This document shows positions 7,116 to 16,107 of a stretch of DNA of 64,000 bases, one piece after another. Source of the stretch: Bacteroidales bacterium. GTDB lineage: Bacteria; Bacteroidota; Bacteroidia; Bacteroidales; VadinHA17. The position numbers and the translations under genes are program-made. The first letter of the stretch is position 1, and each line of letters begins with the position of its first letter. The notes beneath the pieces are model-generated. The model did no database searches. It was not told where the DNA came from and saw only the letters and a program-made list of their open reading frames with translations. The stretch lies in the NCBI GenBank assembly GCA_003141895.1, contig PLNT01000010.1:14112-78111 (forward strand), read 5' to 3'.

Positions 7116-7721
7116 ATGAGAACTAGCTGCATTCCACCTATAACGTCAACAGGAAGTAATAGAAGAAGAACACCCGCTCGTCTTGATGGACTGGCACATG
7201 TATCGATTGGCAGGTTTATGTCAGAAATGGAGAGAAACAGGAAGACTGAAGATGATAATGAAACCTGGAGTGTTACTAAATATGCCAGATCTGATTTTAA
7301 TCAAAAATCAAAAAAGGAAGAAACTACGCCTTATATATATGATACAGAACAAAAAATAAACTGTATTACACATACGTTTGATGATTATAATGAAGAAGGT
7401 GATTTTGTTATAACACTTGAGTTTAGCGGATTTGAATTTTCAGGTGACACATTTAACAGGATAGATTTTCATAATAATACCTGTTGCTATTTCATTCCTG
7501 TTCGTTTTCAGGGAAAAGAAGCATGCTTATATTTAACGACAATTGGAGATATTTTTGAATATGAGGTAGTTAGCTATAAAGGAAGTGTTACCCGATTTTT
7601 TAGCGATGAAGATTTTATTCCGGAATTATTACAAACATACGATTCGTCGAGTATGAGGGTTGAATTAGCAGGCAATTACATTATAATCACTTACAAGAAA
7701 AATCAGATTTATGGAAGATAA
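7116..7721 (+). CDS. Uncharacterised protein, second of three linked genes
   Basis: The product has 201 residues from the ATG at 7116; a TTG at 7098 would add six. The N-terminal 70 residues are polar and probably disordered (NRRRTPARL, then DDNETWSVTKYARSDFNQKS). The rest looks beta-rich: GDFVITLEFSGFEFSG, then TTIGDIFEYEV and a final SMRVELAGNYIIITYKK. The order of strands, with a closing nGxxxIxxxK, is loosely reminiscent of an Hsp20/GvpH beta-sandwich, but this is a weak resemblance only. It begins 21 bp after the previous stop and overlaps the next gene by 11 bp, so the three are probably one operon. Confidence 0.7.
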   Translation: MRTSCIPPITSTGSNRRRTPARLDGLAHVSIGRFMSEMERNRKTEDDNETWSVTKYARSDFNQKSKKEETTPYIYDTEQKINCITHTFDDYNEEGDFVITLEFSGFEFSGDTFNRIDFHNNTCCYFIPVRFQGKEACLYLTTIGDIFEYEVVSYKGSVTRFFSDEDFIPELLQTYDSSSMRVELAGNYIIITYKKNQIYGR

Positions 7722-8118
7722 TATTGATATTAGTATTTCAAATTTTATTTTTACTTTAATAAAGTACAGCAGACAATGTAAATGTGATTTGGATTTTGCT
7801 TTCAACATCTTTCTTTTAGAAGAAGAATATGAAAAATGTTCTGTTTTGAAAAAATTAATTGACAATAAATATTACGACAATGATAAACAGAGTAATTATA
7901 AACGTATTTTAAACGTAATAAATAAAATCAATGAATTTGACGGCGATAATGAAGAGATGTTACATTCTGGAAAAGAACTTTTAAAATTGAAAAGAGAATT
8001 GATGTACTTCATTGATAAAATAGAAGAACTTTATTATGTAAATATTCCATCGTTGCAGAATACAGAAATAAGGTTAAATATTGTAGCGATGGAATTTCTG
8101 AAGATAGTCGCCGATTGA
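7711..8118 (+). CDS. Uncharacterised small helical protein, third of three linked genes
   Basis: A 135-residue, mostly alpha-helical, acidic protein with no signal peptide and no recognised domain. Cysteines are found near residues 23, 25 and 43. The ATG overlaps the end of the preceding gene by 11 bp, indicating translational coupling. Its 3' end overlaps the convergent lysozyme-like gene by 45 bp, which is unusually compact for this genome. Base composition is more AT-rich than the signalling genes. Function cannot be inferred beyond membership of this three-gene group next to the gas-vesicle operon. Confidence 0.65.
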   Translation: MEDNIDISISNFIFTLIKYSRQCKCDLDFAFNIFLLEEEYEKCSVLKKLIDNKYYDNDKQSNYKRILNVINKINEFDGDNEEMLHSGKELLKLKRELMYFIDKIEELYYVNIPSLQNTEIRLNIVAMEFLKIVAD

Positions 8119-8634
8119 TGTTCCATTACTATCCAGCGGATTCTTATTGTTTTCCAGAAATTTTTTAACACCACCAATACCTCCCAGATGAGCAGCAGCG
8201 AGGAGTCCTGATCGGGTTATCAGAACACCTCCTATTGTTTGTCCTATGTATTGCTCAAACTGTTTTAAGGCAAGTTCATTGGCTCTTATTAAGGCTCTCA
8301 AAGCTTCTTCCTGTAGTTCCGGAGAGAATATTTCAGGATTAGTTTTAAATTTATTAAATGTAATACCTTTAAAACCAAGGCATTCAAGAGTAGCGACCCT
8401 GAACTGGTAAGTTCCTATGCAGCCGATTTTATTATATTTTGTCCAGTCACCGCCTGATTCTTTAAATCCTAAATCTTCTTTCCACCGGTTAAACTCTTTT
8501 TCCCATGCCCATCTCTTCATTTCAGAGATAACGTATTTTTTTTGACTTTCTTTCAATATGTCAGACAGGTTTGGCGCAGAGCAAAGATGGAAGATAAAAA
8601 TAAGGATTGTCAAAATTACAATTTTCTTAATCAT
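8074..8634 (-). CDS. Exported lysozyme-like (transglycosylase-fold) protein
   Basis: The 186-residue protein starts with a hydrophobic signal sequence (residues 1-19). It then carries features of a lysozyme-fold glycosidase: a candidate catalytic Glu59 in GFKESGGDW, a GCIGTYQF motif (72-79), and a late SGLLAAAHLGGIGGVKKFL helix. Such proteins cut peptidoglycan glycan strands or related polymers in the periplasm. It stands alone on the minus strand behind its own sigma-54 promoter and enhancer, which match those of gvpA. That suggests it is made together with gas vesicles, perhaps for envelope remodelling. Activity is inferred from motifs only; a binding protein without catalysis is possible. 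Confidence 0.7.
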   Translation of the reverse strand: MIKKIVILTILIFIFHLCSAPNLSDILKESQKKYVISEMKRWAWEKEFNRWKEDLGFKESGGDWTKYNKIGCIGTYQFRVATLECLGFKGITFNKFKTNPEIFSPELQEEALRALIRANELALKQFEQYIGQTIGGVLITRSGLLAAAHLGGIGGVKKFLENNKNPLDSNGTSIGDYLQKFHRYNI

Positions 8635-8722
8635 TTTCTTAGTTCTTAGTTAATAACGGAACTACAAACACCATGATGAAAGTTGTGATGGTGAAAATTT
8701 ACCTTTTATGCAAAGAGATAAT

Positions 8723-8737
8723 TCAAAGGGTGTGCCA
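8723..8737 (-). promoter_or_regulatory. Sigma-54 promoter of the lysozyme-like gene
   Basis: The minus strand reads TGGCACACCCTTTGA, identical to the gvpA element except in the last base. A start near 8712 gives a leader of about 77 nt. The region between it and the palindrome is also clearly similar to the gvpA promoter region, for example AAACGAGTGATT in both. Confidence 0.75.
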
Positions 8738-8881
8738 CAAATATATTGTAGATAAAAAACGAGTGATTCTTATCAGATAATTATCTGATTATATATCACT
8801 TAAAGAGAGATATGTGTTTTTTTAGGAAATGGATACTTCAGAAATGATAATAGAAAAGTAAGGCAATCCAATTGAAATAAT

Positions 8882-8895
8882 CGCACACATGTGCG
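8882..8895. promoter_or_regulatory. Palindromic upstream activator site, copy 2
   Basis: CGCACACATGTGCG has perfect 6-bp arms and a CA centre. It lies about 164 bp upstream of the -12 element of the lysozyme-like gene and just past the stop codon of the activator gene. Flanks match copy 1 (CAATTGAAATAAT on the left, GAAATGG on the right). Confidence 0.7.
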
Positions 8896-8909
8896 GAAAT
8901 GGCCTATTG

Positions 8910-10298
8910 TTACTCGCCTTTGTTAACAATAATATTGAACTTTTTCAATTTCCGGCTGAGGGCATCGCGGGTTATGCCCAGAAGTACAGCCGCTGAAGTC
9001 TGATTGTATTTGCAGTCTTCCAGCGCTTTCCTGATCATTTTAATCTCATGATCTTTAAGATTTACTGAATCGTGATGTTCAATTGAAGCTGATATTTTTT
9101 GAGGTTTTACAGGGAAGTCATTTATTCCAAGCAGGTTGCCCTTGCAAAGGATGATGGCCCTTTCTGTCATATTTCTCAACTCTCTTACATTTCCCGGGAA
9201 ATCATACTTCGGGAGTGCATCAAAAACCTCCTCTGATACACGGAGTTTAGGTCTGTTAAATTTTGTTGCATAAACATTAACAAAATGGTTCAGCAGAGGT
9301 TTTATATCTTCAGGTCTTTCCCTCAGTGCCGGAATATGTATATGCAGGGTATTGAGCCGGTGTAGCAGGTCGAGCCTGAATTTTTTCTTTTCCACCCTTT
9401 TATCAATATCATGGTTTGTGGCAGAAATGATCCGGAAGTCGGTGTGAATCAGATTTGTATCTCCCACCCTGGTAATCACTTTTTCTTCTGTTGCTCGCAG
9501 AATCTTTGCTTGCAGATTATATGGCATGTCGGCAATTTCATCAAAAAACAATGTCCCCTGGTTACACAATTCAAAGAAACCCATCTTATCGGTAATGGCG
9601 CCTGTAAAAGATCCCTTCTTGTGGCCAAAAAATTCGCTTTCCAGAAGCGTATCGGTAATGGCGCTGCTGTTAACGGCACAAAAAATATTATCTTTCCTTA
9701 TACTTGAATAATGTATTATTCTGGCAATGTTCTCTTTCCCGGTTCCACTTTCGCCGGTAATCAGCACATTTGACTCGGGATACTTAGCGGCGGTGATAGC
9801 TTGTTCGAATACTTCCAGAATCTGGGGGCTGACACCAATAAATTGCCGGTCGATTTTTTCTTCAAGGTTTTTAGAGATCAATGAGTTCTTTTCTTCCATT
9901 TGTTTCAACCTTCGTTGCAGAAGAAGGTATTTTTGGGTACGTTCAATGGCTATCTGAATGTCGATATACCTGAATGGCTTGCGCAAATAGTCGAATGCCC
10001 CGAACCGCATGGCTTTAATCACAGTATCCATATCGCCATGAGCAGAAATTATGATGACTTCCATGCCGGGGTATTTTATTTTCACCTCCTTCAGTATATC
10101 AAGGCCATTAACACCTGGCAACCGCACGTCAAGTATCAGAAGGTCAATTTCATTATTGATTAATATTTTATATCCTTCTGCTGCAGTGTTTGCCTCAAAG
10201 GACATATATTCTGTACCCTCGAAAAACCCGCTCAATTCATCTGTGAATTGCTTCTCATCATCGAGGATCAGAATTTTTATTTTATCTTGTATTGCCAT
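8910..10298 (-). CDS. NtrC-type sigma-54 response regulator
   Basis: The 462-residue protein has three domains. A receiver domain (1-125) has acidic DD at 13-14, phospho-acceptor Asp57 in LILDVRLPG and Lys107. An AAA+ sigma-54 activation domain (about 150-390) has GESGTGKE at 182-189, GSFTGA at 229-234 (a common variant of GAFTGA), LFFDEIADMP and the R-finger region. A Fis-type helix-turn-helix (about 415-456) ends the protein. It is therefore a complete enhancer-binding activator. The start is placed at 10298, one base after the stop of the upstream kinase, rather than at a longer 10346 opening that would overlap it. It is the last gene of the signalling operon and the likely binder of the three CGCACA(T/C)ATGTGCG sites. 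Confidence 0.93.
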   Translation of the reverse strand: MAIQDKIKILILDDEKQFTDELSGFFEGTEYMSFEANTAAEGYKILINNEIDLLILDVRLPGVNGLDILKEVKIKYPGMEVIIISAHGDMDTVIKAMRFGAFDYLRKPFRYIDIQIAIERTQKYLLLQRRLKQMEEKNSLISKNLEEKIDRQFIGVSPQILEVFEQAITAAKYPESNVLITGESGTGKENIARIIHYSSIRKDNIFCAVNSSAITDTLLESEFFGHKKGSFTGAITDKMGFFELCNQGTLFFDEIADMPYNLQAKILRATEEKVITRVGDTNLIHTDFRIISATNHDIDKRVEKKKFRLDLLHRLNTLHIHIPALRERPEDIKPLLNHFVNVYATKFNRPKLRVSEEVFDALPKYDFPGNVRELRNMTERAIILCKGNLLGINDFPVKPQKISASIEHHDSVNLKDHEIKMIRKALEDCKYNQTSAAVLLGITRDALSRKLKKFNIIVNKGE

Positions 10299-10299
10299 T

Positions 10300-12657
10300 T
10301 TACTTTTTCTTTTGAATATCCAAAACAATTTTAATTTTTGTTCCACTAAGACTTTTGCTCTTTATGTCAATGGTTCCGTCCATCTCCTTAATTATCTGAT
10401 AACAAATCGATAATCCTAATCCGGTTCCCTTTCCTTCATCCTTTGTTGTATAAAAAGGAAGCATTACATTATTGATATCATCATCACTTATACCAATACC
10501 ATTATCGGTAATTTCAACGATTATTAATTGATTCTCCAGATATGATCTGATTCCTATGATCATTTCAGTATATTCTGACAGTTTGCTTTTCTTTTCGATC
10601 ACAGCATCTTTGGCATTGATTAACATATTAATGATAACCTGCTCAAATTTATAGGTATTTCCAAATATCTGAGGAATTTGATCTCCGAGTTGAAGATTCA
10701 GTTCTATTCCCAGGTGTTTGAACTGTTCTATTACCATTGAAGCAGCATTTTCGATGCTGGAATTAATATTGAAGGAAGTCAGTATATAATCATCTTGGCT
10801 TCTGGAGAATGCCCTGATATGATCAATGATGTTCCTGATACGTGTTATGTTTTCAAAAATTTTGTCAGATTTGTCTTTTAGTAATCCGATGTCGATAGTT
10901 TTGGTTTTGGCTGACTCAAATAAAATTTTATCCATTACTAAAGAAATGATATTTAAGGGCTGGTTTATTTCATGTGCAATGCCTGAAGCCATTTCGCCCA
11001 GGTTTATCATACGGTCGGCATGCATCTGTTTAGTCTCTTCTTTCTTACGCTGGGTAATATCGCGGGTAATGACCATGTATGATAAAGGGGTACCATCCTG
11101 TCGTTGTATTAAAGTAACACTGATTTCACCTGCAACTAAAGTTTTGTTTTTCTTTTTAATTTTTAACTCAAAATTTTGTACAAGTCCTTCATTTAATGTC
11201 TTTTCAAGTATTTCTTTGATATTTATTTTTTCATCAGGCGCCACGAATTGCAAAACATTTTTACCTACCAGGTCATCTATGTTATCGGCGCCAAATAATT
11301 CAAGCCCTATATCAGATACCTCGGTAATGATTCCTTTCATGTTGATTAATAAAATACCATCTGGAGAAGAATTTAACATTGTTCTGTATTTTTCTTCGCT
11401 TATTATTACAGCCTGCTCTGCCATCTTGCGCTCAGTTATATCAACAACATTTATATGGCATTCTTTTCTATTTACCAGAACCATACCTTCAATATGCACA
11501 TATTTAGGCTGATTGCCTTCTGTTTCGAGCATTACTTCACATATTTCTTTGCCTTTGCCTGTAAAAACATTCTTTAAAAAAGCATTAAAGGCAGGTAGCG
11601 AATTCCTGGAAACAAAAAAGCCGAAATGGTTGTCTGTTAAACGTGAACGTTCTTTGCCAAGCATGAGTGCACCGCTATGGTTTATCTCTTGAATTATACC
11701 TTCTGCGGAAAGCGTAAAATAACCCGATGGTGCAAAATCGTATAATTCAGTATATTTTTGGGAAGCAATCCGTGCCTTATCTATTGCCAGCATGAGTTCA
11801 TCGTTCTGCATTTCGAGTTCAAACTGATGGGTTCTTAAAGATTCCTCCATCTCGCTGCGCTGCGTGATGTCTTTTGCAAAACCAAGAAATCGCGTTTTAG
11901 AAAGCTTTACAGCTTCTACTGACCACCATCGAATAGTTCCGTTTTTATGTCTGAACGGCATGTCTGCTTTTGATGTGCCTGTTTTAACCACCTTTCCGAA
12001 AGGAGTCATATCATCGTCTTTAAGTGATTTTTCCTGGTAAAGGTCCGATACTGACATTTTTAACAGCTCATCCTTAGAATATCCTGTTATCATGCATGCT
12101 GCATTATTTACTTCGATGTATCTTCCGGTTTCATCCGCTATAAAAATACCATCCGGAGCAGAATCAATATAATTACGGTATTTTTCCTCACTCTTTTTCA
12201 GGTTTGCCAGGACTTTGTTCAATTCATCGGTAGAATTTTTAAGCAACTCAGCATCATTTTTAATTTTCTGTTTCTGATTGAAAAGGTCGAGAAATACGTT
12301 AATTTTGCTTAGCAGAATCTGATCATCAACTGGTTTAAAAATGTAATCAACAGCGCCGGAATCATATCCTTTGAACACATGCCTTTCATTGATATGATCA
12401 GCTGTAATAAAAATTATTGGCACCTTCTCCCCCGATTTTTCTTCGTTAATCTTCAATGCCAGTTCATAGCCGTCCATTCCTGGCATCCTGACATCGATGA
12501 TCGCAAGCGCCAATTCAATCCCCCTGATTTTTTTCAGCGCTTCAGAACCTGAAAGCGCCTCGATCAGGTTTACTTTGACTTTCCTGAGGAAGGACTCAAG
12601 TAATACCAGATTTCCCTTTGTGTCATCAACAATCAGCAGGTTTGGTAAAGTTTTCAT
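10300..12657 (-). CDS. Receiver-PAS-PAS-PAS histidine kinase
   Basis: A 785-residue cytoplasmic sensor kinase. An N-terminal receiver (1-125, IIDVRMPGMDG) is followed by three PAS domains (about 165-275, 300-410 and 425-540) and a HisKA domain with GIAHEINQPLN. A HATPase_c domain (about 640-785) has NAKDA, DNGIGI and GTGLGLS motifs. No transmembrane segment is seen, so input is internal or comes from the N-terminal receiver. The second PAS is nearly the same as the first PAS of the 850-residue kinase in this operon. Immediate linkage to the NtrC-type regulator marks it as the probable partner kinase. Confidence 0.92.
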   Translation of the reverse strand: MKTLPNLLIVDDTKGNLVLLESFLRKVKVNLIEALSGSEALKKIRGIELALAIIDVRMPGMDGYELALKINEEKSGEKVPIIFITADHINERHVFKGYDSGAVDYIFKPVDDQILLSKINVFLDLFNQKQKIKNDAELLKNSTDELNKVLANLKKSEEKYRNYIDSAPDGIFIADETGRYIEVNNAACMITGYSKDELLKMSVSDLYQEKSLKDDDMTPFGKVVKTGTSKADMPFRHKNGTIRWWSVEAVKLSKTRFLGFAKDITQRSEMEESLRTHQFELEMQNDELMLAIDKARIASQKYTELYDFAPSGYFTLSAEGIIQEINHSGALMLGKERSRLTDNHFGFFVSRNSLPAFNAFLKNVFTGKGKEICEVMLETEGNQPKYVHIEGMVLVNRKECHINVVDITERKMAEQAVIISEEKYRTMLNSSPDGILLINMKGIITEVSDIGLELFGADNIDDLVGKNVLQFVAPDEKINIKEILEKTLNEGLVQNFELKIKKKNKTLVAGEISVTLIQRQDGTPLSYMVITRDITQRKKEETKQMHADRMINLGEMASGIAHEINQPLNIISLVMDKILFESAKTKTIDIGLLKDKSDKIFENITRIRNIIDHIRAFSRSQDDYILTSFNINSSIENAASMVIEQFKHLGIELNLQLGDQIPQIFGNTYKFEQVIINMLINAKDAVIEKKSKLSEYTEMIIGIRSYLENQLIIVEITDNGIGISDDDINNVMLPFYTTKDEGKGTGLGLSICYQIIKEMDGTIDIKSKSLSGTKIKIVLDIQKKK

Positions 12658-12681
12658 TATATGTTTAAGGGTTTATGGAGT

Positions 12682-13500
12682 TCAAATTATTGACATTTCA
12701 TCATATGGCAGTGCGAAAGTAAATGTTGACCCTGCCCCCTTCTCTGACTCTACTACTATTTCGGCGCCAAGTAATCGTAATAGCCCACTGGCAATAGACA
12801 ATCCAAGACCACTTCCATTTTTCCCTCTTAAAATTGATTCTTCTTCCTGATGGAAATTTTCAAAGATCCGGCTTTTAGCCTCCTTATTGATGCCTGTCCC
12901 TGTATCTTTTACAAAAAATTCCAATAATCCTGATTTTAATTTATAACCAAACGTAATCTTCCCCTTTTGAGTAAATTTAACAGCATTATTCAGCAGGTGG
13001 GATAACACTTTAATTAATAGTCCGTCATCGGAACAGAGTGTTATGTTTTCGGCTTTCCCGGGAGTCTTCAGATACAGATCAAGATGCAGCTCAGCGCATA
13101 TTGGTTGAAATTGCTCCATAAGCATGGTCAGTATCAAATACGGGTTAAATGTTTTTCGTTTCATCTCCATGTTTCCGGAAGCGATCAGGGAGATATCTAT
13201 ATATTTTGTAATGATACTCAGCAATTGGTCGCTGCACGTTTTAATGCAAGAATAAAACTTCTTTTTCTCTTCCAGTGTGATATTGTGTTGCATTAATAAG
13301 CCACTGAAACCAAGGATTCCGTTTAGTGGGGTACGAACTTCATGAGAGATATTGTAAATAAATGCTGACTTGAGACGCTTAAAGTCATTGTCTTTTGCCA
13401 GTATCATTTCTTCGTTCTTCAATTCCATCTCAATAAGATGTGTCTCAAGCTCTTGAATGAGTTTCAACAGGTCGGCTTTCGTTTTGTTACCTTTTCCCAT
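12682..13500 (-). CDS. Histidine kinase lacking a sensor domain
   Basis: The 272-residue protein is a bare transmitter. A short N-terminal coiled coil (KADLLKLIQELETHLIEMEL) leads to a HisKA domain with the H-box YNISHEVRTPLNG and a HATPase_c domain with NNAVKF, DTGTGI and SGLGLSIASG. Nothing resembling a sensor is present. Similar short kinases often pair with receiver-bearing proteins or act in phosphorelays. It is separated by 24 bp from the downstream receiver-PAS kinase. That kinase's N-terminal receiver could be its target, but this is inference. Confidence 0.9.
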   Translation of the reverse strand: MGKGNKTKADLLKLIQELETHLIEMELKNEEMILAKDNDFKRLKSAFIYNISHEVRTPLNGILGFSGLLMQHNITLEEKKKFYSCIKTCSDQLLSIITKYIDISLIASGNMEMKRKTFNPYLILTMLMEQFQPICAELHLDLYLKTPGKAENITLCSDDGLLIKVLSHLLNNAVKFTQKGKITFGYKLKSGLLEFFVKDTGTGINKEAKSRIFENFHQEEESILRGKNGSGLGLSIASGLLRLLGAEIVVESEKGAGSTFTFALPYDEMSII

Positions 13501-13511
13501 CTTTTTATAAA

Positions 13512-13567
13512 GTCGTGATGTCGTTATGTCGTAATATTTACTACCTGCTATTGCCTATTGCCTATTT
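13512..13567. repeat. Short tandem arrays: GTCGTNAT x3 and CTATTGC x2-3
   Basis: Two small arrays fill the 54-bp gap between two kinase genes: three 8-mers (13512-13535) and two to three 7-mers (13548-13567). The second array supplies the final codons and stop of the 850-residue kinase. The same GGCAATA unit, inverted, occurs twice at 19098-19111. Confidence 0.8.
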
Positions 13568-16107
13568 GGTAAAGTAAATTTAAAATCGCTGCCCTTACCT
13601 TCTTCGCTCTTAACCCACAATTTTCCTCCCTGTTTTTCGATAAAATCCTTACTGATCATTAATCCCAGTCCCGTGCTGGGTTCGCCATTGGTACCTTCTC
13701 TGTTTGTCTGAACATCGAGCCGGAATAAATTATCAACCATTTCGTCATTCATTCCAATACCTGTGTCTATGACTGATATTTCAACGGTTTTGTCACGAAT
13801 GACTTTAGCCGAGAGATCTACTTTTCCACCATTGGCTGTAAATTTCACAGCATTTGAAACCAGGTTACGGAATACTGTTTGTAGCATTTTAATGTCAGCA
13901 AAAACCGTTATGCTACCAGGTATATCGGAAGCTATTTCAATTCCCTTGTCTTTTGCTGTGTCCAATACCGTTGATAAACATTCATTTACGATTAGAAGCA
14001 ATTGAACAACCTCTGGATTGAACGGAGTTAATCCTTGTTGCATTCTTGCCCAATTAAGAAGGTTCTCGAGCAAACGGTAAAGGTTGGTGGAAACGCTTCT
14101 CATTGTTGAGGAAATATCGTGAATTTCTTTAATTGATAATGTATCCATCTCCTCAGCCATAAGTTTTGTAAAACCAAGAAATAAATTGAAAGGGTTGCGC
14201 AGGTCATGCGCGATGATAGAGAAGAACTTGTCTTTTTCGATATTTATCTTTTGAAGTTCAACATTTTTTTGTTTTATTTTATCCTCCGACTGCTTTCGTC
14301 GCAAGGACACGCTTGCCAGAAAAACGAAGTTTTCTAATATTTGACGGGACGGATCGGGCTGATCTTTGGCCATAGCGAGCAGGGAAGTACCATGCAGTTT
14401 TCCCTCGATGAGATAGACCACAGCGATAAACCGGTCAACCTTGAGCAAGGCCATTATGGCTGCTGACACCGGCCGTGAGATTGCCCCAAAGCTCGCCTCA
14501 TATAAGTTCATCCGCATCACTATGAGGTCTGTTGTCATCTCTTTGTACATCTCATCACTTACAACTGAGTGAATGTCTCCGAGTTGTTTGCCAAGCAGGC
14601 CGATAACTTTTTTGAGCAGTCCCTGCTCTATTTCAATATGGGTGACAGTTGTTGACCGGGTTTCAGGGTTGAATTCGGAGAATACAGCCGCCCTGGCGCC
14701 GGCAAATTCTTTGATCCTTTTGGTAATGAATGCTTCCAGTCTGTCATCCTCTGACAGCATTGCCAATTCTATGGCAAAATGGTTAAGCTTTGACAATGCA
14801 TTATTTTGCTGTTCCAGCGTCTTTTCTATATCCCTTCTTTTGGTGATGTCCTGGTACATGACTTGAAATTGCCGGACACAATCCCATAAAACCATCTTGC
14901 GAAAAACCTGAAGATGGCGAATTTCTCTATTTTTTCTGACAATACTGATTTCATATTCGGACAATAATTCCTCACCCCGCTGCCTTTTTGCATACCTTTT
15001 TCTGAATTCGGCATAGCTCTCCTTTGTATATCGGTTCCTGACGGGTGTGTTTCTCAACTCCTCAACACTTTCATAGCCATAGATATCAAGGATGGCCCGG
15101 TTGGCAAAGATTGTGTCTCCTTCCGCGGTAACGATCCGCGCCCCGAGCGGGGATTCTTCCAAAGAACTCCGAAAATTCTCTTCAGTCTGATTAATAATAT
15201 CCTGCGCATGTTTGCGGTTGGTGATGTCGCAAATAAATGCTGTATGCAGTTTTCGCTCACCTAACATGAAATAGCTGCCTGTAATTTCAACCGAAAATAT
15301 CGTGCCATCCTTCCGACGATGAAGGCGCAAAGGAACTCGGGTTATCTTGCCGCGAATTGTTGCCTCAGTTTTTTCCGGTTCGGCAGAAATATCTCTTACC
15401 TTCATGAGCAGAAACTCTTCTTTTGAATAACCGTAGAGCATCGATGCGGCAGTGTTAGAGTCAACAAAGTTGCTCGTTGTTTCATCGATAATAAAAATGC
15501 AGTCTGAGGCAGTTTCGAACAGGTTTCGATAGCGTTTCTCGTTTTGGAGCGCCATCATCTCCGCCTTTTGACGTTCGGTGATATCGACCACAGTTACAAG
15601 GCAATGTTCTCCCTTCTCTGTAACAATGCCGGTAAGATGAACATTCATCGGCTGGTTGCCATTTATTAACAGCATTACCTCGCAGGTTTCTTTGACTTTG
15701 CTGATAAATACTTTCCCGATGAAGAGATTGAAGATTGCCCTGGTATCATTAGAAACAAAAAAGTCAAACCTGCTGTTTTTTAAAAGGGATCGTTCCCTGC
15801 CAAGCATTTGCGATCCGCTGAAGTTCAGAAAAAGAATTTTGCCTTCCCTGGAAAGTGTAAAATAACCCAATGGTGCAAAATCATATAATTCAATTGCATC
15901 ATGTGCAGCCGATATTGCCAGCTTCAGTTCATCGTTCTGCAATTCAAGCTCAATCTGATGTACATCAAGCTCATGAATGAGTTTTTGCGTCTCGGCTTCA
16001 GAAAGAAGCTGAACTGATTCTGACTGTTTCTTTTTCAGTAACCCTTCTGCTTTTTGACGCAGAACCGAGGTTTCTGATTTTTTACGTTTTTCCATTTTAG
16101 ATTTCAC
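13555..16107 (-). CDS. Multi-PAS histidine kinase
   Basis: This 850-residue soluble kinase begins with a short coiled coil (HELDVHQIELELQNDELKL). Three PAS domains follow (about 70-185, 190-300 and 310-420), then a region of about 180 residues resembling a GAF-type domain. HisKA (IIAHDLRNPFNLFLGF) and HATPase_c (NAVKF, DTGIGM, GLGLMIS) complete it. The first PAS (ELYDFAPLGYFTLSREGKI) is closely related to one in the downstream 785-residue kinase. The start overlaps the end of the CheB-CheR gene by 11 bp, so translation is probably coupled. No output domain is fused, so phosphate must pass to a separate receiver. Confidence 0.9.
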   Translation of the reverse strand: MKSKMEKRKKSETSVLRQKAEGLLKKKQSESVQLLSEAETQKLIHELDVHQIELELQNDELKLAISAAHDAIELYDFAPLGYFTLSREGKILFLNFSGSQMLGRERSLLKNSRFDFFVSNDTRAIFNLFIGKVFISKVKETCEVMLLINGNQPMNVHLTGIVTEKGEHCLVTVVDITERQKAEMMALQNEKRYRNLFETASDCIFIIDETTSNFVDSNTAASMLYGYSKEEFLLMKVRDISAEPEKTEATIRGKITRVPLRLHRRKDGTIFSVEITGSYFMLGERKLHTAFICDITNRKHAQDIINQTEENFRSSLEESPLGARIVTAEGDTIFANRAILDIYGYESVEELRNTPVRNRYTKESYAEFRKRYAKRQRGEELLSEYEISIVRKNREIRHLQVFRKMVLWDCVRQFQVMYQDITKRRDIEKTLEQQNNALSKLNHFAIELAMLSEDDRLEAFITKRIKEFAGARAAVFSEFNPETRSTTVTHIEIEQGLLKKVIGLLGKQLGDIHSVVSDEMYKEMTTDLIVMRMNLYEASFGAISRPVSAAIMALLKVDRFIAVVYLIEGKLHGTSLLAMAKDQPDPSRQILENFVFLASVSLRRKQSEDKIKQKNVELQKINIEKDKFFSIIAHDLRNPFNLFLGFTKLMAEEMDTLSIKEIHDISSTMRSVSTNLYRLLENLLNWARMQQGLTPFNPEVVQLLLIVNECLSTVLDTAKDKGIEIASDIPGSITVFADIKMLQTVFRNLVSNAVKFTANGGKVDLSAKVIRDKTVEISVIDTGIGMNDEMVDNLFRLDVQTNREGTNGEPSTGLGLMISKDFIEKQGGKLWVKSEEGKGSDFKFTLPNRQ

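Noticed and set aside
10826-11512. 228-residue plus-strand ORF inside the receiver-PAS kinase
   Set aside because: It is a shadow of the kinase reading frame. The minus-strand protein has clear domains along the whole length.
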